From a bacterium (GTDB taxonomy: Bacteria; Patescibacteriota; Microgenomatia; UBA1400; PJMF01): a stretch of DNA of 11,831 bases. The DNA is taken from the NCBI GenBank assembly GCA_017431585.1, contig JAFRKU010000012.1:1-11831 (forward strand). Reading direction: 5' to 3'. The notes under the pieces were generated by a model, which had not been told where the DNA came from, did no database searches, and was given only the letters and a program-made list of their open reading frames with translations. Positions 1 through 4,588 of the stretch are shown one piece after another. A program made the position numbers and the translations under genes. How positions within the stretch are numbered: the first letter of the stretch is position 1; every line of letters begins with the position of its first letter.

Positions 1-29
1 GAAGTCCGCCCGGGCGGTGGGCGAACTTC
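1..29. terminator. Imperfect GC-rich hairpin at the window edge
   Basis: The arms GAAGTCCGCCC (1-11) and GGGCGAACTTC (19-29) pair at ten of eleven positions around a 7-base loop. This looks like the terminator hairpin of a gene lying before the window, but there is no T-run after it and the context to the left is missing. A DNA palindrome with another role is possible. Confidence 0.35.
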
Positions 30-59
30 TAAATACTATTGTAACACGCCCGTGCCCAC

Positions 60-87
60 TTGTCAAGGGGCAATTTTATGGTATAAT
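60..87 (+). promoter_or_regulatory. Sigma-70-type promoter of the Lon-like ATPase gene
   Basis: TTGTCA (60-65) and a perfect TATAAT (82-87) are separated by 16 bases. Only six bases lie between the -10 box and the ATG at 94, so transcription should begin at or next to the start codon and give a leaderless mRNA. The position of the -10 box also argues against the in-frame ATG at 52, which would lie upstream of the transcript. Confidence 0.8.
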
Positions 88-93
88 TACCAC

Positions 94-1152
94 ATGCCGC
101 AAATCAACCAAATTGTCGCCCAAGAAGTCGCCGATCTCAAAGCCCGCGTCGCCGCCGCCAGCCTGCCGGAAGCCGTCCGCACCAAAGCCGAACACGATAT
201 TCTCTCACTCGAGCGCGCGCTGGACTTTGGCAACTACGACGAAAAATACGAAACCGTCACCCACTATATCGACTGGCTCATCAAAGTCCCCTGGAACAAA
301 GTCACCCGCGATCGACTGGACATCAACGAGGCCCGCCGGATTTTTGATAGCCATCACTACGGCATGCAAGAAGTCAAAGATCGCTTTCTGGAATACATCA
401 GTGTTCTCAAACTCCAGCAAGCCCAGCAACCGGATCGCCCGTACAAAGCGCCCATTCTCTTATTAGTCGGGCTCGTGGGTACTGGTAAAACCACATTTGC
501 TTATTCGCTGGCGGAAGCTTTAGGCCGCTACATCGTCCGTATCCCTTTCGGCGGCATGGGTTCTGCTCGTGAGCTGCGCGGCTGGTCGCGGCTCAATTTG
601 GAAGCCGAGCCGGGCAAAGTCATCAAAGGCATTTGCGAAGCCGGCGTGCGCAATCCGATTATTTTGCTGGATGAAATCGATCGTGTCAGCGAAGCCGCGC
701 TCATGGATGTCATGGGCGTGCTGGTCGAATTGCTTGATCCAGCGCAGAATATCGCTTTCACCGATAGCTATCTCGATTATCCGGTGGACCTATCGCAAGC
801 CATCTTTTTGGCGACAGCCAACAACACCACCAAGATCGCGACCGCCGTTATGGACCGTATGGAAAAAATCACCATGCCTGCCTACAATGATCACGAAAAA
901 GAAATGATCGCCAAAAATTACATTTTGCCCAAACTTTTCGCCGCCAGCGGCTTGCGCCCGGAACAAATTCACATCGATGAAAGCATGTGGAGCGCTATCA
1001 TCCGCCCGCTGGGGTACGATATGGGTATTCGCACCCTCGAGCGCACCCTGGACAACATGATCCGCAAGGCCGTGCGCATCATGGTGGAGCAGGGGTACAA
1101 CGAAATTTACATCAACCCAGACAACCAAAAGATTTTCTTGCCGCAATATTAA
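94..1152 (+). CDS. Lon-type AAA+ ATPase lacking the protease domain
   Basis: This 352-residue protein matches the ATPase module of Lon. It contains a Walker A (GLVGTGKT, residues 126-133), a Walker B (ILLDEID, about 190-196), a sensor-1 ATANN (240-244), a likely arginine finger in MDRME (R255), and a sensor-2 motif GIRTLERTL (311-319). Part of the helical region before the ATPase is also Lon-like (IDWLIKVPW, 59-67). The large N-terminal substrate domain and the C-terminal S16 Ser-Lys protease are both absent: the chain stops just after the alpha-helical lid. It is therefore predicted to be a cytoplasmic ATP-driven unfoldase or remodeller, not a protease by itself. The usual Lon Walker A (GPPGVGKT) is altered at several positions, but the catalytic GKT is kept. 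I chose ATG 94 because the promoter -10 box sits six bases before it. Its substrate or partner cannot be told from the sequence. Confidence 0.88.
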   Translation: MPQINQIVAQEVADLKARVAAASLPEAVRTKAEHDILSLERALDFGNYDEKYETVTHYIDWLIKVPWNKVTRDRLDINEARRIFDSHHYGMQEVKDRFLEYISVLKLQQAQQPDRPYKAPILLLVGLVGTGKTTFAYSLAEALGRYIVRIPFGGMGSARELRGWSRLNLEAEPGKVIKGICEAGVRNPIILLDEIDRVSEAALMDVMGVLVELLDPAQNIAFTDSYLDYPVDLSQAIFLATANNTTKIATAVMDRMEKITMPAYNDHEKEMIAKNYILPKLFAASGLRPEQIHIDESMWSAIIRPLGYDMGIRTLERTLDNMIRKAVRIMVEQGYNEIYINPDNQKIFLPQY

Positions 1153-1176
1153 AAGTCGGGAGTTACTCCCGACTTT
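1152..1176. terminator. Perfect 11-bp hairpin right after the Lon-like gene
   Basis: AAAGTCGGGAG (1152-1162) and CTCCCGACTTT (1166-1176) form a perfect stem with a TTA loop, starting on the last base of the stop codon. The A-run on the left arm and T-run on the right arm suit a bidirectional intrinsic terminator, though the T-run is only three bases long. Confidence 0.6.
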
Positions 1177-1181
1177 ACCCC

Positions 1182-1206
1182 AAACCCGGGAGTTACTCCC
1201 GGGTTT
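1182..1206. terminator. Second perfect 11-bp hairpin with the same core
   Basis: AAACCCGGGAG (1182-1192) and CTCCCGGGTTT (1196-1206) form another perfect stem with a TTA loop. It shares the 15-base core CGGGAGTTACTCCCG with the hairpin five bases upstream, while both arms differ outside the core and still pair. This looks like a tandem terminator. The stretch from 1207 to about 1300 is AT-rich and I see no gene in it. Confidence 0.55.
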
Positions 1207-1303
1207 GCAGGTTTTATAATGCTTTGGTTTTACACCATAGTAACAGAATTTGTATTTCAACAAGTCCAATCTGTGAAAATACTCTCAAATTTTCATATAC
1301 GCG

Positions 1304-1312
1304 TGGTATAAT
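1304..1312 (+). promoter_or_regulatory. Extended -10 promoter of the DGR variable gene
   Basis: TGG followed by TATAAT (1307-1312) forms an extended -10 element. There is no good -35 box at the usual distance, which is common with extended -10 promoters. Transcription should start near 1318-1320, giving a leader of about 160 bases before ATG 1479. This contrasts with the leaderless promoters elsewhere in the window. Confidence 0.6.
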
Positions 1313-1316
1313 ATAA

Positions 1317-1466
1317 GTGTCGTTCAATAGTCTCAATCTTTTTATAAAGAAGCGGACAAAACTTAGTTCATCGGAGAAGTAGCGTCTTGAGGGCACCGGT
1401 GAACGGTTGAACGACACCTCGAGACGCTACTTGTTTATGTAGTGTCTTGTGTGCAACATATAAACA
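1317..1466 (+). ncRNA. Structured 5' leader of the variable-protein gene (candidate RNA switch or pseudoknot)
   Basis: Several long stems can be read directly. Stem A pairs 1317-1327 with 1407-1417 (11 perfect bp, with its 5' arm at the likely transcript start). Stem B pairs 1377-1391 with 1418-1432 (15 bp, one G-U). Stem C pairs 1366-1374 with 1396-1404 (9 bp, one G-U). Stem D pairs 1421-1430 with 1439-1448 (10 bp, two G-U). Stem E pairs 1432-1438 with 1460-1466 (7 bp). A crosses B, so they form a pseudoknot or compete. D uses the same bases as the right arm of B, so B and D exclude each other. E ends on the first base of the ribosome binding site. The layout fits control of translation or attenuation. 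I do not recognise a known riboswitch class, and the ligand or trigger is unknown. Confidence 0.55.
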
Positions 1467-1472
1467 GAAAGG
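1466..1472 (+). promoter_or_regulatory. Ribosome binding site of the variable-protein gene
   Basis: AGAAAGG lies six bases before ATG 1479 and supports that start. Its first base is the end of stem E in the leader, so access to it may depend on the leader fold. Confidence 0.65.
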
Positions 1473-1478
1473 TCAGTC

Positions 1479-3068
1479 ATGCTATTACTGCATGGACGGG
1501 CGGTTTTTGGCGACCGCCGGGGTGGGAAAACAGTTGATACATCAAACAAAACACTGGTAAATCAAGTTTTACCAGGCATGGTTGGCTTCATTTGTTTGAT
1601 GTGGGGGATAGGTATTTGCAGTGGGCCGTCGAGCATCTCGGCGGCTACTATCCCAACCGGTTACATGGCTTTTGGCAAATATGTTAAAGTCGGTAGTAGC
1701 GATTATGTCTCTGGTCATGAACTCGCTTGTGCGCCCGGCGACGATTTTTGCGGCGACAACACTGAGTGGGACGAAACCACTGGTACATGTGTTGGCACTG
1801 GCACCAGTACTTGCCTGGAAGGTGATCTAGCTGACCCTTATGGTTGTCTAACTTGTATCTCGGGTTATGCTTACAACAATGTCTACGACAGTTGCGCTCT
1901 TAAATGTGGCGCCAATTCCACTAGTACTTCTGTTACAGCTTGCACTTGTAATGATTTTTACCAAACCTCTGCGGGTACCACCAGTTATTCGAACACCGGC
2001 GGTTCTTGTTCGGTTTGCCCTAGTGGTTACGAAGTCTCCGCTACCCTGGGAACTTGTGTTTTAGCTTGCGGCAGCAATTCATCTAATTCATCGGTGACTA
2101 CTTGTGCTTGCGATGGCGGCTGGTATACTAGCAGTGGTACCACCAGTTATACCACCGTCGGCGGCGAGTGCAATACACAAGCTTTACCTTGTGGCGCTAA
2201 TTCCACCAACAATGTCTCAAATTCTCTCCAGTGCGTGTGTAATAGTGGTTATTATGCAGACAGCTCGGGTGCTACCTCGTATACCAATTACGGAGGTTCT
2301 TGTTCTTACCAAAAGTGTACTGGTTCCAACACCACCGGTACCTATGTTTCCAACGGCACTTGCACTTGCTCGTCTGGTTTTTATTCTAACACTTCCGGTG
2401 GTACCACAGTTTCAGGGGTGACCGCCGCTTGCAGTTACAAAAAATGTGGCACTGGGACCACTGGAACATATGTCGCTGCTTCCAATGGCACGTGTACGTG
2501 CTCTAGCGGAAAATATTCCAACAGTAACAGTGCTACCACTGTGGGGATTGCTACGGGTACGTGTACTTACAATAAATATTGTACTGGCACTAATGTCACT
2601 GTCAAATATGCCACCAGTCAGCCCACGTGCGCTTGCAAATCTGGGTACTATTATAATGATAGTTGTTCCACCACGCCCACCAACACAGGTTCGTGCAACA
2701 ATTCTGTCCAATACACCGCCTCTGGCGGCTCTACCAAATGTACTACCGCTAGCGCCTGTAAATCTACCTTAGGTGGTTTCTGTTGGGATACCTTAGATAG
2801 CAACACTTACACTTGGGCAAATCGCGCTAATGGTTGTGACTCTGGCTACTCTGTTCCCACCAGAGATCAATTTTACACTCTTCTTTCCAAGGCTGGCTCA
2901 GGCAATCAAATTTACAGCTCCTGGGGCTTGTCTTCCGATCGGTACTTTTGGTCAGCTACCGGTTACGATAGCTCCTACGCGTACCGCTTGTACGTCGGCT
3001 CCTCCAACGCCGGCGTCAACTACTTCGATAAGGCGAGCTCCTCCTATGTCCGCTGCATAAAAAATTAG
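1479..3068 (+). CDS. DGR variable protein: secreted cysteine-rich repeat protein with C-terminal lectin-like domain
   Basis: This 529-residue protein is the diversified product of the DGR. A hydrophobic segment at about residues 30-48, followed by SSISAA, looks like a signal peptide or anchor and implies display outside the cell. Residues 143-390 are six cysteine-rich repeats, each holding a CxC pair (155-157, 209-211, 252-254, 295-297, 339-341, 384-386) followed by an aromatic-containing motif such as SGYY or GGWY. They are EGF- or TNFR-like in style, rich in Ser, Thr, Gly and Asn. The C-terminal domain (about 420-529) resembles DUF1566/Fibrobacter-major-paralog C-type-lectin-like domains: GGFCWDTLD, TWANRANGC, VPTRDQF, YFWSATG, YVRCIKN. 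Residues 480-528 are encoded by the variable repeat, and fifteen of them differ from the template. The start is supported by the binding site at 1466-1472. The likely role is adaptable ligand or partner binding, but the target is unknown. Repeated nucleotide blocks (for example GGTACCACCAGTTAT near 1975 and 2137) show that the repeats arose by duplication. Confidence 0.88.
   Translation: MLLLHGRAVFGDRRGGKTVDTSNKTLVNQVLPGMVGFICLMWGIGICSGPSSISAATIPTGYMAFGKYVKVGSSDYVSGHELACAPGDDFCGDNTEWDETTGTCVGTGTSTCLEGDLADPYGCLTCISGYAYNNVYDSCALKCGANSTSTSVTACTCNDFYQTSAGTTSYSNTGGSCSVCPSGYEVSATLGTCVLACGSNSSNSSVTTCACDGGWYTSSGTTSYTTVGGECNTQALPCGANSTNNVSNSLQCVCNSGYYADSSGATSYTNYGGSCSYQKCTGSNTTGTYVSNGTCTCSSGFYSNTSGGTTVSGVTAACSYKKCGTGTTGTYVAASNGTCTCSSGKYSNSNSATTVGIATGTCTYNKYCTGTNVTVKYATSQPTCACKSGYYYNDSCSTTPTNTGSCNNSVQYTASGGSTKCTTASACKSTLGGFCWDTLDSNTYTWANRANGCDSGYSVPTRDQFYTLLSKAGSGNQIYSSWGLSSDRYFWSATGYDSSYAYRLYVGSSNAGVNYFDKASSSYVRCIKN
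1905..2648 (+). repeat. Six in-frame cysteine-rich repeats in the variable protein
   Basis: The coding sequence for residues 143-390 is a tandem series of about 43-54-residue units, each centred on a CxC pair. The first CxC cysteines fall at residues 155, 209, 252, 295, 339 and 384. The later units are more regular in spacing (43-45 residues) than the first. The array probably forms a disulfide-bonded stalk that holds the variable lectin-like domain away from the cell. Confidence 0.65.
2917..3061 (+). repeat. DGR variable repeat (VR)
   Basis: These 145 bases align without gaps to the template repeat at 3539-3683 (offset 622). I count 21 differences. Twenty are at template adenines, which become G, T or C here, and one is a template G (3585) read as T (2963). 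The first 20 bases are identical and free of A. The last 17 (3045-3061) are identical despite containing A, as expected for the region where mutagenic homing initiates. The stop codon lies just past the end (3066-3068). Changed codons encode residues 487, 489, 495, 496, 500, 503, 505, 507, 512, 515, 516, 517, 519, 520 and 522. Confidence 0.97.
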
Positions 3069-3097
3069 TCTCGATGGACAAAACAACATGGTCATAC

Positions 3098-3168
3098 ACG
3101 TTTCCACACCAGCCCGTCAAGCCCAGCTCGCCTCAGCGAGCTGGTGCGCGCGGGCAGTGTGGAAACGT
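3098..3168. promoter_or_regulatory. Long branched hairpin/cruciform downstream of the VR
   Basis: The outer arms 3098-3109 and 3157-3168 pair over 12 perfect bp. Inside them GCCCG (3112-3116) pairs with CGGGC (3151-3155), and the apex is a 9-bp stem (3123-3131 with 3136-3144) closed by CTCA. Hairpins or cruciforms just after the VR assist target recognition in studied DGRs such as that of Bordetella phage BPP-1, so this is a candidate for that role. It lies 37 bases after the VR, further than in BPP-1, so it could instead belong to the transcription terminator. Confidence 0.55.
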
Positions 3169-3171
3169 CCT

Positions 3172-3212
3172 GCCGCCCGGTCGGTAGGCCGGGCGGCGCG
3201 CCCAAGTTTTTT
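3172..3212 (+). terminator. Likely intrinsic terminator of the variable-protein gene
   Basis: GCCGCCCGG (3172-3180) pairs with CCGGGCGGC (3189-3197), and a run of six T follows at 3207-3212. Nine bases separate the stem from the T-run, which is longer than ideal. A shorter pairing, GGGC (3191-3194) with GCCC (3200-3203), would lie nearer the T-run. Confidence 0.5.
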
Positions 3213-3246
3213 AGAAAGGCTATATATGCGATTCTACATCTCGTAG
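3213..3246 (+). other. Ribosome-binding-site-like sequence with a six-codon open frame
   Basis: AGAAAGG (3213-3219) followed by a six-base gap and ATG (3226-3228) repeats exactly the binding site and spacing of the variable-protein gene. The frame reads MRFYIS and then stops at 3244-3246, and a small hairpin (3233-3237 with 3243-3247) covers its end. It may be a leader peptide, the relic start of a lost second target gene, or chance. Confidence 0.25.
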
Positions 3247-3325
3247 AGTTCGACCACGGCGCTTGTGTGTGGTCGGTAAAATAAAAACAAAAGCACTTGT
3301 GACTTCATCATCCGAAGTCGCTCTG

Positions 3326-3724
3326 TAATAAACTGGTGTCTCCGGACGCCGCATCTGCGCCGGTTGGTTGCGACTGACTGTGTCAGATGTTCGAGACTAA
3401 TTAGCGTCGGCCTGGGCTATTATCAATTGACTATCGCTCAGGTATTAACCAGGCAGAAGGTGCTTACTTTGTAAGTGTTTTCGGTGATCTCAAATGACGT
3501 TTCTGTCGCTTCGGCCAACGGATAAAGAGCTGTTTCAGGCTCCTGGGGCTTGTCTTCCAATCGGAACTTTTGGTCAGCTACCGAGAACGATAGCTCCAAC
3601 GCGTACAACTTGAACGTCAACTCCTCCAACGCCAACGTCAACAACAACAATAAGACGAACTCCAACTATGTCCGCTGCATAAATTATTCTGCAAATCGGT
3701 TCATCCGCCGACACCAGTTTATTA
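3326..3724. repeat. Inverted repeat bracketing the template repeat
   Basis: TAATAAACTGGTGTC (3326-3340) is the exact reverse complement of 3710-3724. After a two-by-two mismatch the pairing resumes for four bases (3343-3346 with 3704-3707), so 19 pairs can form in all. The right arm starts 27 bases after the TR and ends 27 bases before the accessory gene. In RNA this would close a domain of about 400 bases containing the whole TR. Confidence 0.75.
3539..3683 (+). repeat. DGR template repeat (TR)
   Basis: This is the 145-base donor copy of the VR. Read in the VR frame it is crowded with Asn codons: 15 AAC or AAT codons, 13 of which are changed in the VR. About 44 of its bases are A and 20 of these are changed. 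AAY codons are the classic choice at DGR diversified positions because adenine mutation of AAC or AAT cannot create a stop. The first 20 bases contain no A, leaving a fixed anchor. Open frames crossing this stretch are not taken as genes. Confidence 0.97.
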
Positions 3725-3751
3725 TCAATCATAATAAAAAGAAAGTATCAC

Positions 3752-4588
3752 ATGAAAACCAAAGACATTATTGCTCGCGAGAGTCTTAATAGTCACAAAA
3801 TAGTTTTGTATCCACAGAGTAAATTTTACACGGCCTATAATTTGTCTGCCTTTTTAGTGGTGACTCAATTTTGGCCAGATCTCAAAGTGTTGCTCAAGCA
3901 AATTCATCAAGTCGGCCGTTTTGTGCGCGTCGGTTTTCCCCAAGACAGTTTTCAAGAAAAAATTTTGCTTCATGCCCAAAAACTGTCTCTGCCAATCACT
4001 TATCTCACCCAAGCTGAAGTTTTTCCGCCAGAGACACAAACCAAACCGCATGATTCTAAAGCCAAATCAACAGATAAAGTTGCCTTACCACATGAAAAAC
4101 CAAGCAACGTTCCGATCGTTGAAATCGGACCATTTGTAGTTGATCAAGCTGCTTACCAAAATTGGTTGCAAGCCAAATTAGCCAGTATTGATTTGCTCAA
4201 ACAAAGAATGCAACCCTTTTATGGCAGCCGTCCGGTTTATCGTAAATTTCAACTATTTAGCATCGAAGCGGTGGCTCTTTTGCAAAAACTCCCTCACGAT
4301 TTGCACGATATTTTGGGCCGCACGATGATGGATACCTTAATCAAATGTGATCGTCTTTTGTATGATGCTAATGTTTTTGAGAAAAATCCGACCAAGTGTT
4401 TACCAATTTTGCGCGCCATTGATTCCAATTTGGAAGTTATCAGTTATTTATTGCGCTTGACGGTGGAGCGTGCCACCAATATCGGCATTGATCGCTTCCA
4501 TAATTTACTAGACGCATACGCTCAATGTCATGAACAATTGCACAAATGGATAAAAAGTTTACCCGTGGAGAGCGGCCATGCCAGTTGA
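3752..4588 (+). CDS. DGR accessory protein: MutS-domain-I-like module fused to an Avd-like four-helix domain
   Basis: This 278-residue protein sits between the TR and the RT gene and overlaps the RT gene by 11 bases, so the two are translationally linked. Residues 1-95 resemble the mismatch-recognition domain I of MutS (KFYTAYNLSAF, then RFVRVGFPQDSFQEKILLHA), a MutS-like accessory type reported for some DGRs. A charged, proline-containing linker spans about 96-130. Residues 145-270 look like Avd: a helical bundle with many basic residues (QRMQPFYGSRPVYRKF, LGRTMMDTLIKCDRLLYDA, LRAIDSNLEVISYLLRL, then a last helix to 270). Avd forms a basic pentamer that binds the RT and the TR RNA. This protein likely does that, with the N-terminal module adding nucleic-acid contacts. 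The match to both families is by eye. The start ATG has only a weak binding site (AAAGAAAG, about ten bases upstream). Base composition is AT-rich compared with the flanking genes. Confidence 0.75.
   Translation: MKTKDIIARESLNSHKIVLYPQSKFYTAYNLSAFLVVTQFWPDLKVLLKQIHQVGRFVRVGFPQDSFQEKILLHAQKLSLPITYLTQAEVFPPETQTKPHDSKAKSTDKVALPHEKPSNVPIVEIGPFVVDQAAYQNWLQAKLASIDLLKQRMQPFYGSRPVYRKFQLFSIEAVALLQKLPHDLHDILGRTMMDTLIKCDRLLYDANVFEKNPTKCLPILRAIDSNLEVISYLLRLTVERATNIGIDRFHNLLDAYAQCHEQLHKWIKSLPVESGHAS

Larger units (their letters stand above)
3250..3751 (+). ncRNA. Probable DGR template RNA region (TR with flanking structure)
   Basis: This gene-free stretch carries the template repeat. DGR template RNAs extend on both sides of the TR and depend on flanking structure for cDNA priming. 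Visible stems are GACTTC (3301-3306) with GAAGTC (3314-3319), GCCTGG (3410-3415) with CCAGGC (3449-3454), and the long-range pair 3326-3340 with 3710-3724. The exact ends of the RNA and its promoter are not evident: TTGACT at 3427-3432 has no matching -10 box. It could be read through from the variable gene or made from its own weak promoter. Confidence 0.55.

Noticed and set aside
52..93. Upstream ATG at 52 as the start of the Lon-like gene
   Set aside because: The -35 and -10 boxes of a good promoter lie within this stretch, so it would not be transcribed from that promoter. The first 14 codons also show no family similarity.
1213..1218. TATAAT after the twin hairpins as a second promoter
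   Set aside because: No -35 box fits (the region upstream is the hairpin), there is no TG extension, and the extended -10 at 1304-1312 is a better candidate.
790..1269. 159-codon minus-strand frame over the end of the Lon-like gene
   Set aside because: It runs antisense to conserved ATPase sequence and crosses the twin hairpins. No promoter or binding site supports it.
1905..2648. CRISPR-like array because of regularly spaced repeats
   Set aside because: The repeats are degenerate, in frame and translate into cysteine-rich units. There are no identical direct repeats with unique spacers.
3418..3729. 10-base direct repeat TATTATCAAT (3418-3427 and 3720-3729)
   Set aside because: It is short and AT-rich, so chance is a fair explanation. 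No duplication boundary or mobile element lines up with it.
3550..3789. 79-codon open frame across the template repeat
   Set aside because: Its Asn-rich product is simply the TR read in the VR frame, and the TR is the non-coding donor. It has no binding site and runs into the accessory gene in another frame.
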